Source: Halichondria panicea
Taxonomy: Eukaryota; Porifera; Demospongiae; Suberitida; Halichondriidae
Direction: 5' to 3'
DNA: 64,000 bases
Assembly (NCBI RefSeq): GCF_963675165.1
Contig: NC_087381.1
Location: 2,728,001-2,792,000 of the forward strand
The notes below the pieces were generated by a model. The model was not told the DNA's origin, did not search any database, and worked only from the letters and a program-made list of their open reading frames with translations. The translations under genes were made by a program, and so were the position numbers. The stretch's first letter is position 1. Every line of letters begins with the position of its first letter. Below, one piece after another: positions 29,970-42,180 of this stretch.

Positions 29970-32900
29970 TATTATGTCATAGATTTTTAATGAGAATGAT
30001 ATATAGGCACATTTTTCATGAATTAGAATAATGGGAGAAAAAAATCGGAAGTTATCAGGGCCTATTTTTCACGCTATTTTGTGGTTTTCCTGGCAAATCA
30101 TCAGGTGTTATATACAGTGATGTTTTGCATGCATGCACTCCTGTAATTATTAATAGCTTGATAATTATGCCCCCATGACATGCCCCGCCCCAATGGCATG
30201 CAATTTTTCTACTTTAATTTTCTTGTCATGATTATTTATAAACAATGGATGTACATATGAATAGAATCTAGGAAAATATTGTTATTAAGAGGAACGACCA
30301 CTAAATATTATAATTAACACAACGTGAATGAAACTACGGGACATTACTTCATCTCCCTCTACTTGTCGTGGTGCATGGATCTTCTTCAACAAATGGAGCA
30401 TGTATGACATGATTTCTTTATCAGTTGGTTTTAAAAGTGAGTTAAGTACTCATTTACTTTTTCCTTAAGTACCTCTCTTAGATAATTATGTGGAATTGAA
30501 TTGGAGTAGGTTCTACAAATACTCTCACCAAGTTGATAAGATTTGCAGAAAACAAATACATGTAACCATAGATTGAATAGGGAGAGGGATTGGAAACGGA
30601 AGTAGCGTCACGTGACATTTTACATTGAATTTGCAGCATGGCACCAGAGAGCCTTTGATGTCAATCCGTGTTATGGTTGCTCAACACGCAGGAAACAATG
30701 TTTCATGAATTATGATCACTACAAGATATTCAGAGCCCCCCTAAAACGTCATTCTCATGCCCCCTAATGATGAGCATCAGTTGGAAAAGAAAAAAACTTT
30801 TGTGGAGGTACAAAACGTTCTTGTCAGGCTATGAGATCTTTAAATTATGTGCCTAGAATGCTTCTAATATAGCTAAGACTGTGCAACTCATCGGTGTACT
30901 GTGTCCTATAATAATGGTCTTAAGTGTGTGTAAGTTTTAGACAAATGTAGACTAGTATAATCTAGCAGACAAGTCAAGGTACTAGATATTACCAACGTTA
31001 GATACACATCCGTTTCCAATTCCCTCTTCCTATTCAATATAATTATGATGTAACTGCATGCTGACTATACTTAGTGCTGCATGTGGGGTAGATAATAGGT
31101 GGGTGGTAGATCTGTGATTTATCAGATTCTGGGGAAAACTCACTGCACAAACAAGTACCGTAAAACTTGCATATTCTGGCTGTAACCACAGTTGTAACCA
31201 CATAGCTAATGGTTATGAATACCATTGAGCACTCTGCGTACACACCATAATGACTTTGCCAGCTCCTCAATGAAGAAAGAGTGTCCGGGGTTCTCGATAA
31301 CACTACACCCATGATCATCATGCAACTTATTACTTTAGCATCGATTCGATTCCAGGCCAGACCTTGTGAAGGAGGCTATATAGCAACTTATTTTGATATT
31401 TTGCAGCAATGTTGCATACAGTAATGCATGTTGCTTCTCTTCCTACTGGCCTACCACACTGAAACCACCACCACCGCCACCCTGTGATAGCTCATAGGGA
31501 ATCTCGCAAATGGGTCAAGGTCAAATAGAATACTGAATACACCATTCTCAACCAAATTTCATTGGCATACATTCTGAGGCTGTGCTGAAAGGTTATTTAA
31601 TGCATGCTTGCTGTTACATGACTGTATAGTTTCGAGCGAAGCGAGGCTATAATCAGGTTCAATCGAAATCAACGGTAGTGGTAGTGGTGGTGGTGCATGG
31701 TGGTGGTTGGTCGATTCAAACTAGCTCCAGTTGCTCTCCATGCACTCAAGGGGTTTCGTTCTAAACTCAGCACAGGTACTCTACATCAACGCTATACTCT
31801 CTGAACGACTTCTCGTCCCACAGTGAATCGAAGCTCTGCACGGCCGTTATAGTGTACTTACTTCAACTATGGTTCTTGCTGTGACAATCTGCCACATTAC
31901 ATTACATTACAACATAAGCAAAGCAAAATTAAATTTAATGGACTGAGCCAGGATTGCACCGTGCATGTGTACCCCTAGTTAAATGTTTGACTTAGTGCTT
32001 GTGCTTACTGCATGAACATGGTTTAATAATCATATCATCCTTATACTGTGGTTACAAATGTGGTTACAGCCAAGTTACACAGAAATTGCAAGTTTTACTA
32101 AAAAGACTGTTTTACGGGTGTGATAAAACAAGGAATGAGGAAATGAGAAATAGCTAGGAAATGAGAAACAAATGTATGAGCAAGTCTGAAGACAAGCTAA
32201 CATAAGTTATACCATAGAGGAAGAGAGGGCGGATTGGAAACAGGTTTGACCTTGAATACTCCAACGTGGAAAGAAAATCCAGGCTGGAAACGGTTGAGGA
32301 GACATGCATGCAAACGATTGTCTTACTGTCAATATAAAAAGACTGCTGCTTAACTTACACTTCATTTCCATACTTGAGGACATAATTATGTAATATAATA
32401 TGTATATAATCCAGGAAACTACATAGCTAGACAGTCTTAGCTATAATTATTATAAATGTTATTGGTACATAGCCTATGGCAGTCCATCTCAAACGGTGAA
32501 AAAAAACGCTATGTACCTCTAGCTCTTTTCCAACAACCGAGAATTTTTTTGTGTGTTTTCCACATGATACCCAGGGGTATGGAAATCAAGTTTTGGGGGA
32601 CCTTACAAAGGTCTGCATAAGACCTCAAACAAATAAAAGTGTTTCCTGGGGTTTGGCGGGGAGCAACACGGATAGTTTAGGAATAGGCCCTGCATGCCCC
32701 CAAATGTAAAGCCAAGAAAAAGTCACGTGCGTGGACCCCTGTTTCCAATCCCTAAGATCTTCCTTAATCTATGATTATATACTGAGCTATACAGGTACCT
32801 CCTGGTCGGCTCTGCCACCATACATGCAGGCATACTTTATGTTCCTCTGTCAGCTGGTACACGGTGTGACACTCTCTATACCTTAACTTCTCCTCTATCC

Positions 32901-33060
32901 ACTTGTGTGCCATGTACGACTGGCATGGTTCAGACATCAGATCTATACCTAGGCCAGTAACAGTATATATACTTACATGTACTGTCCTATACAGTCCCAC
33001 TGTCCTATACAGTCCCACAGTCCCAAACAATATTTACCTGTATATCTACTGGCAATACAT
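29970..33060. other. Repeat-rich intergenic stretch
   Basis: No gene supported. Two inverted-repeat bounded stretches can be seen: 30,575-31,037 (gggagagggattggaaacgg / ccgtttccaattccctc) and, around 31,157-32,098, accgtaaaacttgca / tgcaagttttac with gtggttaca motifs. A third pair of the ggattggaaac type flanks about 32,225-32,750. Confidence 0.5.
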
Positions 33061-33090
33061 TCACCGATTTCACAATCTGGTGGGCAAGTG

Positions 33091-33845
33091 TTAGTCAATG
33101 GACTGGACTCAATGTCAACATCTACATGTAGCAGCAAAGAACTTCCAAACTGTTCGTCAAACCAAGCAATTTCTAATCTGCCAGTCCTGTCGTAAAACTG
33201 CAGACATAGTTTTGGTAGTACACTGCATGTCTGGTATCCAATCTCGCTACTGAGGGTTCAGTTTCTTCACAAGCAATGCCTAGTGAAGGCAGACGCTACC
33301 TATAATGAAAGAAGGCTCGCTGTGCCATCTGAAGCGATGGTAAAACTTAATTCCTACAATGTACAGACAACCTGTACTGTGTGGAGGTGCCGATGAAACT
33401 TTCCGACGCCGAACAATGCTGTCATCTGGTAACTTCATAGGGAAACTCAATAACAAGAGCCAATGAAACCCAACAGTAGCATTAAAGCGCTTTCACAAGC
33501 CACTCCTATAAGACAGCCAGCAATACAAGCGCTGGGGCTAGCGAAGAAGAAGTGCGAGTGAGTCAAATGGAGCTCTTCAAAGGCTTGGGCAAAGTGCAAG
33601 GCGAATATATATGCAAGACAGAGCCAAACCTTACATTCTCACAATACCAAGGAGATCGAGTATCAATTAACTCCTCGAAGATATAGTGAAGGATGAGCTC
33701 AACAGGATGGTGTCACAAGGAGTCCAAAAGATAAGTATGCTGGCATGGATGTGGCAAGGTATATATACGTACTACGGTATCTGTGTGGACTTAACACAAT
33801 AGTGTGTGTAGAAAGAGATACCTTTTACCGTGCACTTGCCAGTTG
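33091..33845 (+). pseudogene. Ty3/gypsy-type polyprotein relic
   Basis: Plus-strand fragments in shifting frames resemble a gypsy pol region approaching the reverse transcriptase: LFKGLGKVQGEY near 33,572, then a PYxLTIPRRS-like segment, KDELNRMVSQGV near 33,690, and ICVDLT near 33,780 followed by CRERYLLP. Several stops and frameshifts; no LTRs identified. A dead retrotransposon fragment; exact clade not assigned. Confidence 0.7.
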
Positions 33846-33899
33846 GCACTTGAAGTCATAGTAACGATGATGCATTAAAAATAATTTTTTTGTGTTTTG

Positions 33900-33965
33900 C
33901 AATGCAGCTTTGCAGGCAGCTACCAATAGCTAGTGCTCTAGTGCAGAGCTAACTATTAAGTAAAA
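33900..33965. repeat. Interspersed repeat R1, short fragment
   Basis: Includes cagctaccaatagctagtg and ctagtgcagagctaactatt, as in 16,275 and 23,165. Confidence 0.55.
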
Positions 33966-34574
33966 AAGCACCTTTCTATTAGCAGTTTTTGCTATGCATG
34001 ATTCTCAAGAGACGGAAATGGCCTTCAATGTGAGTTTTTATGTAGACTTAGCCAGAGCGAAGCTTTAACGTTGCTTGAGACTCGTAGAAACTCTTGGTTG
34101 CAAAGACTCTTTGTGTTAATAATAGCTTAGCTTGCATGCATGCTTAGCACAATTCTAAATTAGTTATAGGCCTCATCCAACAGTCACTATGGGATTATGA
34201 GACCCTCAGGCCCTTAGTAACTTTGGCAGGTGAAAAGGTGTTTCCAAACTTAGATGCCAATTTCGAATTTCCGAGTCTAATCCGCTCACCACTTTCAGAA
34301 CCCCCTTTGGCAGATTATCTTGCAATTAATTAGACCATGCCATAATTATGTTTTGAACATACATTACAAAACCATTTTGTTATGGTTTTGTATGTTTTAA
34401 ACACATGAGTCCTATAATTTACTTTCATTACAGTAACATGCATGTATACTATATTTCAATGAACCAAAACTTTAAGTGTAGCTAATGTCAATCTCATATA
34501 ATAAAAATTATACAAGTGTCTATAATTATATAGCTACAAATTATTATAGTCAACTGTTTATAATAGCTAAACTA

Positions 34575-34775
34575 TATATATACACATGCAGCACTAGGAT
34601 AGGTCAAGTCCATAAAAAGCAGTCCAGAAGTAAAATAGCTAAACTATGCACAGCATGCATGCACTATAGGATAGGTCAAGTCCATAAAAAGCAGTCCAGA
34701 AGTAAAATAGCTAAACTATGCACAGCATGCATGCACTATAGGATAGGTCAAGTCCATAAAAAGCAGTCCAGAAGT
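34575..34775 (+). repeat. Tandem repeat, 72-bp period, about 2.7 copies
   Basis: ggataggtcaagtccataaa recurs at 34,597, 34,669 and 34,741, with cagtccagaagtaaaatagc and agcatgcatgcact between. It lies just beyond the stop of the metallopeptidase gene, so it may be in its 3' untranslated region. Confidence 0.85.
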
Positions 34776-34797
34776 ATATATTCCTTGTATTAGTCTC

Positions 34798-35812
34798 TTA
34801 GCACCAACCCACGTGCTTCTTGGTGTACTCGCAAAGGTTGCCCAGATCATTGGTGTCCATAATGCAGCCACCTTGAGAAGAAGTGCAGGTCTTGCAGTTG
34901 GCATTTTTAGCAGTGCAGCTTCCCTTGCCATACCGTTGGTAGCACTGACAATTTGTGTATTCGTCAGGAGCATTAAAAACATGTCCAACTTCATGAGCGA
35001 AAACCCTGTCAATCTGATCAGAACCCCAACCGTCATTGCTGTACTGCATGTACAAAGGTCCGCCACCAAAATAGGCATATGCGAAATGGCTTTGCTTGTA
35101 CTTGGAGAAGAAACCAAGGAAAGCACCATTAGCACGACCACGGTTTTTAATATATTGTGCTGCTCTGTTCCTTCCAGCTTTACCAGCTGGGAAACCAAAA
35201 GCTCTGAGTGTAGGATTAGCAAACTTGTCGTGGCAAGATGCGTAGCTAGAGCAAGAGGTTGGGTTGGAAGCACTGATTCTTGCCTTCCCATAATACATCA
35301 CAAACGACAACCTAATCCCATTTTTCCGAGCTTGGTTTGACCAGAATTTAAGTCCTGCTAGACATTCACTTATAATCTTCTTTTTCTCCGTATTGCTTAT
35401 TGCTAACCTACCAGGACCGGAAGAAATAAAAATTAGAACGGCAATCTTCCCAGTCATGGTTCGGCGGTAGGGTGCATCTCCCTGAAAATCTTCGTCTGAA
35501 TCTTCTTGTTTAAAGGCCATTGGAGCCGTTTTTTCTGTCCACTTTTGAATCGTTGGTTGTGGTTTCAGCTCATCTTCTCGTGACATCCAGTAGGCATTAG
35601 CATGGCTTAAAGTTTCTGCTGATGCTGAGCTCGGAATATGGGCTGAAGCTTGACTGAAGCTATTCTGCTTGGCTACATGAGAGGGGACATTTGCAACCAA
35701 GAGGTTGTGACCAAGTTGGAGTAGAATGTGGCCCCCAGCAGCTTCCACTTCAGCAGTTGCCTCGTCAATGTTTTCAGTGTGAAGCAACATCTCCTCCATG
35801 GTGGCAGGACTC
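34798..35812 (-). CDS. Secreted zinc metallopeptidase, main exon
   Basis: The last exon (acceptor ctctacag, stop TAA at 34,798) codes for about 337 residues. After a propeptide-like start (ENIDEATAEVEAAGGHILLQ, LLVANVP) and a linker comes the catalytic part with HEVGHVFNAPDEY. This matches HExxHxxxxxD, where Asp replaces the third His of classic metzincins, as in snapalysin-like enzymes. A Cys-rich tail follows (CQCYQRYGKGSC, CKTC, GGCIMDTND, LCEYTKKHVGWC); CIMD may be the Met-turn. I recall similar HExGHxFxAxDEY...CxM...YTxxHxGW proteins in bacteria, so a bacterial origin is possible. Extracellular, from the signal peptide in exon 1. Confidence 0.8.
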
Positions 35813-35894
35813 CTGTAGAGCAGATAACATTGAGTACATAATTATAGTACATGTATATAATATTAACCAATTTTGAAATCTGGCAGAAATTTAC

Positions 35895-35970
35895 CCTTGC
35901 ATGTGAGTCTTGTTCGTGGGATGGCTTTGGTGAAATATCTCCCTCGATAACTGCTCCATTCTGAAGTTCA
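35895..35970 (-). pseudogene. Duplicated exon 3 of the metallopeptidase, phase-breaking copy
   Basis: Nearly identical to 36,118-36,189 (ELQNGAVIEGDISPKPSHEQ), with the same acceptor and donor. However, four extra bases (around cacatgcaagg) make it 76 bases and change its end phase, so inclusion would frameshift the catalytic exon. It is probably skipped or a source of dead transcripts. Confidence 0.65.
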
Positions 35971-36117
35971 CTATACAAAATTACATACAACTTGTTTGCA
36001 TTGTGGCATATCGTGCTGGTAATCATAATTATACCATAATGTTAGAAACGGGTACTGATTTTAACGAATTTTAGTGAATTTGTAATTAACCAATTTTGAA
36101 ATCTGGCAGAAATTTAC

Positions 36118-36189
36118 CCTTGTGAGTCTTGTTCGTGGGATGGCTTTGGTGAAATATCTCCCTCGATATCTGCTCCATTCTGAAGTTCA
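36118..36189 (-). CDS. Metallopeptidase exon 3
   Basis: 72 bases; ELQNGADIEGDISPKPSHEQ then DSQG. Phase 2 on both sides: it joins exon 2 (CG|T, Arg) and the main exon (GG|G, Gly-Ser-Pro-Ala-Thr-Met) in frame. This is the copy compatible with the full-length protein. Confidence 0.75.
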
Positions 36190-36593
36190 CTATACAAAAA
36201 TAATTAGTAGTTCAACATACAACTTGTTTGCATTGTGGCATATCGTGTTGGTAATCATAATTATACCATAATGTTACTAATTTAGAAACGGGTATTGATT
36301 TAACGAATTTTAGTGAATTTGTAATTAACGCTAAATTATATCCGCGTTAATAAAAAATGAAAATATATGTTTGAGAGTATAGCATATAATTATTATGCAT
36401 GCTAAGCAAGCTATAGCTCTTTCATATCTGACTCCAAATTTTCTGTTCAACCTCATACTTGTACATCTTTTGACACATAAATTATTGAGCTAATAAATTT
36501 GGCTGCAATTCCGTCAAAATTAGTACCCTAAAAACAGACTGAAAACGTCAGGCTGGCTCGTTTAAGGTAATTATAATGTCAGCATAAACATAC

Positions 36594-36695
36594 CGATCAT
36601 TGATCAGCGACTCAAGTTTTTGAATGTCTCCAATTGCTTCGAGATGAGGCTCATCATCATCAGCTTTCAGGTCTTGCAATATCTCTTCAACTTCA
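36594..36695 (-). CDS. Metallopeptidase exon 2
   Basis: 102 bases; EVEEILQDLKADDDEPHLEA then IGDIQKLESLINDR, an acidic helical segment of the propeptide region. Acceptor atatcag, donor gtatgt. Confidence 0.75.
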
Positions 36696-36863
36696 CTGAT
36701 ATGAAACAAAGCAGAGGCATTCATGCATAATAATTACATGGTATCCTGTCAAGAAATAGGTATAGATGCATGCAGCTAATGAGACTGCTGATAATCATTG
36801 AAACATAAGAAAGGGCCGGTATAATCTCGGGGAATATATATATTATATATGTATATAACTCAC

Positions 36864-36955
36864 TTGAGCACTGTTTCCAGTTTAGCCTCTTTGTCAACCA
36901 GACCAGCTAGTGATGTGGAAATCATACAGCAAATCACAAGCAGCAGCAACTTCAT
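36864..36955 (-). CDS. Metallopeptidase exon 1 with signal peptide
   Basis: ATG at 36,955 in context cgaaATGA. MKLLLLVICCMISTSLAG is a clear signal peptide with likely cleavage after SLA. Then LVDKEAKLETVL to donor gtgagt in phase 2. Total predicted protein about 425 residues. Confidence 0.8.
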
Positions 36956-37317
36956 TTCGTTCCGTTGGCTTTTCTCGTCTTTTCTTGTTGATTTGAAATC
37001 TCCGCTGAGAATGAAGAAACCTCCAAATAGCGTGCTTTTATAGAATCAGGTACAGCAAAGGCATGCACATGCATGCAGTTGATCGAGACAAAGCTAGCAC
37101 ATAACAGAGAGTAGTCTCATGAATCAACCGCCTTTCCTCGTATTGCTATTGTGGAATTCCGACCTGACCAATCAGATCAAAGATTGACACAATTAGAGGA
37201 TCTACGCAGTGGGACGCATTTAGCTAGCCTAACTATTATGACCGTTAGTCAGGCAAGGAGCTGTAGTAAAGCAAGTTGCATTCTTCCTGCACTAATGCAA
37301 TGACAATTATGACATTC
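36956..37317. other. Upstream region of the metallopeptidase gene
   Basis: No second gene. Probable promoter side of the minus-strand gene; contains agtctcatgaatcaaccgcc, related to the palindrome arm at 45,256. Confidence 0.4.
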
Positions 37318-37321
37318 CATT

Positions 37322-37590
37322 GAGTGCTCCTCCTGGAAAGGTGGCTGACAGGCTGATTGATGATACTAACACCATGAAAATTGATACCATTGTGAATGAC
37401 CTTCATACTTAACAATAAGTGCTCCTCCAGGAAAGGTGGCTGACAGGCTGATTAATGATACTAATACCATGAAAATTGATAGCATTGTGAATGACCTTCA
37501 TACTTAAGTGCTCCTCCAGGAAAGGTGGTTGACAGGTTGATTCACGAGACTAATACCGTCACAATTGACACCATTATGCAATGACTTAAG
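37322..37590 (+). repeat. Tandem repeat of 89-95 bases, three copies
   Basis: gtgctcctccaggaaaggtg starts at 37,324, 37,419 and 37,508. Each copy stays open for about 28 codons (PGKVADRLIDDTNTMKIDTI) before TAA. Could be a decayed exon family; no function recognised. Confidence 0.8.
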
Positions 37591-37903
37591 TGCCTCAAGG
37601 CAGCCCATCATGCATGCATTCATGCACGTCATGATCTACTTGACTATAGTTCGTAAAAGATCGGGTTGTATGAGTTATAATTGCATTCCAACGTGTACTT
37701 GCTCAGTAGGATGGTATATATACTCATGAATGTTCTACTTATACTCTATATCTATACAACGTGTTTCTATACCGTTTTACATACGGAATAGCCCTAAAAG
37801 TGATGTTTACTATCTATATGCTCACAACCATTTGCACTGCATTTTGTGTAACTGATATATGTATTAAGTTTCCAGCTTCTCAAATTCCCATTGTCATAGC
37901 AAG

Positions 37904-38396
37904 GATTTACCATCACACTCTAATTGTACAGTAGTATAAAGTGGAGGAATTCTCTAGAGGTATATACACTGTATAGTCAGAGTGCATGTATCTATTGCAG
38001 TATAAGCGGGCACGTATACCAGAGCTATAATTATATGACTTGTATATACCTTGAGTCTCACGCACACGAGATCAACTTTCATACATGAGATTAATTCCCA
38101 CGATACAATTCTTATACAAGATAAACTTTGTGTGAAGTCAACTCTCAAATACTATGCAAATTTACTATACCACACTCTAATTGTACTAGATCTAGCTGTA
38201 GTAAATTAAAGTGAAGGAATTCATTCTAGAGATATAGTATAATTGCACAATGCACATACCAGAGCTATTGAGTCTCACGCACAAGAGATCAACTTTCATG
38301 CATGAGATTACTTCCCACGAGACAATTCTTATACAAGAGAAAGTTTGTGTGAAGTCAACTCTCAAATTTACCATCACACTCTAATTGTAAAGTAGA
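37904..38396 (+). repeat. Two-and-a-bit tandem copies of a ~210-250-base unit
   Basis: accatcacactctaattgta opens units at 37,908, about 38,165 and 38,369. Shared blocks include gagtctcacgcaca, gagatcaactttca and acaattcttatacaag. Confidence 0.75.
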
Positions 38397-40865
38397 GCAC
38401 TTGGGGCGTGGTAAACATATAGCTCTGGTATGCATGTGCACACTTATAGTTTAAGTTTCAATTTAAGCTGTACTGTACCAAGATTTTGGGTTGGTATATA
38501 TAGTCTTTGCATGCTCCAACTAGTTGAGGGGCTCATGCTTTGCGATCTTTACCAGTTGGGTCCAACACTCTTCTCGTTGCACCTCTTTTTTTATGCGAGA
38601 CACTCGATCTCCTATTTTACTATCAGCCTGCATGTGTTTCTATCAAATGAGGTGATTTTATAGCAGAGGATCCGGAGGTACAACATCCATCCCTCAACAT
38701 GCTGATTATAAGTTCATGAATGTTCTATAAATTCTTCCAACAAAATAAAGCACGTAATTATCTAGATGTTCAGTTCTCCACATATACCCCTATAGTACAT
38801 GCATAGAATAGTTTAATAATTATAGAAGTGCATGGGTCACTATAATACAGTATAATAATACTTTGCTTAACCTACTGCATGTCCTTCGCATACAGAAATT
38901 ATCCTATTTCACTGCATTGTATCTAACTGTTAAATTAAGTTTCCTGCCGCTCAAATGTCACATTAGCAGGGCAGGTACGAAGTATTGCATAAAAGATTAG
39001 TGGCCTTGAGATTCTCCGAGTAAAACACATTATCTATAACGTTCTACTGCAATCCACATTAACATAACTATACCTAGAAGTGATCATCGCTGTTGTGGTT
39101 TACCAGCTAGTGACAAAGAATTAATTCTAGGATAATTGAATTCCTCCAATTAATCATTCAGGTAGTAAAGTAAGTACATCTTCCACTGGTAAACTATAGC
39201 CAGACTATAGTCTAGTTATAGTTATGAGGGTTGTGGTTTGTCGCCTGTTTAGGAAATTCATTATAATTATAGAGATATTGAGTCAGCTAGAGTATCTCTA
39301 TTGCACTAGAGTCACTACACTTGGTTATTGATTGCAGCCCACACACATCTAATTGGTCATGCATGACTATTACGTAAAAGAGATGGGTCTTAAGTTACTT
39401 GTATTTCACTGAACACTTGCTAAGTGGATGGTGCCAGGACTATACCTTCATGCATGCACGCACTCCTGATGGTACTCATGAACGTTGTGTTGGCAGGGGA
39501 TGTAATGCCTCGGTTAGCTTAGATAGAGATGGTCAACACTCACAGAGCCCGGGTTCAGCTAGGTAACAACAATCTAATAATTATTCACAAAGAGATCAAT
39601 CCGACACACATGCTATTTAATATACACAATTGCAATTTACTAAAATAAGGTCATGTAACTAAAAAGAACCACTTGTTGAGTTCTTTCCTGTGCAATAGAC
39701 CTAGACAGGCTAGTCTAAAGTCTTCTCCGATTGCAGCTCAGAGCTGAGGCAAAGTCAGACTACTACAAACATAAAATTTATGTGTGTGTTAACAGGTACA
39801 TGTTTACGGGGAAGGCATTGTTTAATTTTTAGGGCCGATATATAGAGTGATTGGTAGTCTGGCCACCCCCCCCCCCCCCCAATTCATATTGGAAAAAGAG
39901 ACTGCAATTCGAAAAACTAAGTGATTGGTGAGTCTGTCGGTTTGTGTGTTTGCGTGTGTGTGTGTGTGTGGGGGGGGGGACAAAAGAAAGAGCTGTTTGA
40001 GCAAACTACAGACACTTTTATGGACTGCTTTAACTGCTTAAAAACAGAATACCCTGCCTATTATACTTGAAAATTGTAGGCGATCCTCGAAAGGCGACAA
40101 AAACAGTATTTTCTCCCTTTACTATATGCATGCATGTGTGCTAGAGTAAGGCATCGATAATCACACTCATTCTAAGTAAGCAGTGATAACATTTGCACAA
40201 TCTGATTAACTAATGAAGCACTGCAGGTGCTATAATGCCTTTCTGGCATTGAAACGGGACTATTAGAACCCACTAACATTTCTTCTGAGAGCTCTGAGAG
40301 CCAAATAGCGAAAATTTGCACCAGCGAAAATTTCTCACTATACGGTACTTTAGTTACTAGTAGCCCAGAATCCAGCAATCTGATTCGTCAGTACAGGGTT
40401 TATATTTCCCATATTAACCTGTAAATTCTTACATGTTCGCAAACATAACGATTAATTTTTTAAATAGACAATGAAAGAAACTGTTCTAGCTATTGTAGGT
40501 AACACAGAGTTGATTGTTGGATGATGTTTCATGCAGGTGCTGAAGTTAAAGTTTGGAGACATAAATTTTGAGCCATTGTTCTTCTGAATCTAAAAATGGA
40601 AGCAAGTCAGGTTTTCGAACATTTCCTCAGATGTTATGTCACTCAATGCATGATCGTGGAATAACATCGGATCCCTATGCCATGGTTGGTTCAATCTGTA
40701 CTCGCACCATGCTGTTGTTGTAGTTGTGCTATTGGGAATACACTCTTCTTCACTTTCTCCATCTCTCCTGCATCGTTCATCAACTGAGGTGCAAATGCAC
40801 GCGCTTGCTTGGAGGTGGAGGCACTATTTACATGTGTGTGTGTGTGTCTGTGTGTCTGTAGACTG
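38397..40865. other. Intergenic, no gene seen
   Basis: Only low-complexity features: a poly-C run near 39,866-39,880, a (tg)n followed by poly-G near 39,955-39,978, and a second (tg)n near 40,832-40,858. Short open frames here lack conserved features. Confidence 0.5.
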
Positions 40866-41190
40866 CTACAACTGCTCAAGGATCAATCAAGTGCAAGTAA
40901 GAGTTTCTATAGGCTTCTAGTCATGCTTTCTTGGATTTCAATTTGTAGATTTGCAAAATAATGCTTCGTTCGTTCTCAAGTTATGCCTAGTTTTGCTTAC
41001 TTGGAATGCCATTGCAGCCTTTTCAGAAGAGTGCGTAGCAAAACTTGTTCACCAAGTGTTGCTACTCTATACTTAGTAGTTAGCTCTGCACTAGAACGCT
41101 AGCTATATTGGTAGCTGCAAGAGTGAGAAGAGACTAGAGCAGCAAGGCTCTCTGCTGATGCAGCCATTAAATTAATGATTGTGTTAAGAT
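40866..41190. repeat. Interspersed repeat R1, inverted copy
   Basis: Reverse complement of most of 23,165-23,590 (caaggatcaatcaagtgcaa, ataatgcttcgttcg, gcactagaacgctagct). Confidence 0.7.
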
Positions 41191-41644
41191 ACCAAAAATT
41201 CAAAAATCGACCCGGGACCGAGGCTTATATACCTGAGGTAGCATTACAGAAAGTGAAATATAATCTTCTAGTGCCAAAAGAGAAAATACTCCTCCATGCC
41301 TACCTAGTGGCTATATAGTGCTTACAGTACAGTAATAGCTATTATAGTTACATCATGCATAAGATGTGAAATTAGTCTACCAGACTCGGAGGGTCAAATC
41401 ATGCTAATTTAGTGCCCTATTATTCTCAATTATGCTAGTTGGTAGAAGTCTCCCAAAAATTATGCTAGCATAATTTGCCAAGCCCTATAATTACCAGCAT
41501 ACTATTTTAGGCTTTGCGATTTTATTTTTGCGAAGTGATCAACGCTCGCAAAGTTTGCATAATTATGTTTAATGCATGCTCACTAATAATACATGTACGG
41601 TAGTTACAAGTTATGTTCTTTCCACACTCCTCCTCAATTTAATT

Positions 41645-42180
41645 GTGTTCTATCACTCCAGATCGATCGCGGAGCTTGCAAAAATCTTCTCGAGTAAGAC
41701 CTTTGGTCAGAATATCAGCAAGCATTTCAGTAGTTGAACAGTACTCTAGTTCAATGGTTCTGTTACTAACTTGTCCTCGAATGTTTCAACACGTTCTCAA
41801 CTGTTTGTTTTTCCATCAGGCAACAATACTTTTATATTATTTTTTTATAGCTGTACAGTTCTTTCAGCAGTGCCATCTTGAATCGTCTCCAAACGCTTCA
41901 GCTTTATAAACTTGCTGTCGTCATTATACATGCACATACGACATGTTGCACCATACTCAACGATCAGCTTCTGTTCGAGACGTAACAAAAAGTCCATCGC
42001 TTTTTGGTTTCTTGGCAGTTTTTGCGTCTTGCTTGAACTTTTGCGATGCAAAGAATTTCCGGCATTCTTTCTTGTGCGGGCTTGTGAAAAAAATGGCAAG
42101 TATAAAATTGGTGTTTCTTCCCACTCTTCTGTTTTGCAAACAGGCTGCATGTGCATTGTGGTTTCCTCACTCACTTTTGT
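41645..42180 (-). pseudogene. Ty1/copia polyprotein relic
   Basis: On the minus strand, the higher-coordinate part contains a gag-end/protease-like segment (LIVEYGATCRMC, DDSKFIKLKRLETI). The copia protease normally has D-S-G-A where E-Y-G-A stands here, so the active site is lost. A stop and a short gap later (about 41,800-41,650) comes a piece typical of the 3' RNase H end, IELEYCSTTEMLADILTKGL. Integrase and reverse transcriptase are missing entirely. A dead, internally deleted copy. Confidence 0.8.

Noticed and set aside
34716-35340. Frames of 175-191 codons on either strand over the metallopeptidase exon
   Set aside because: Shadows of the 333-codon frame that carries the HExxH motif and matching splice phases.
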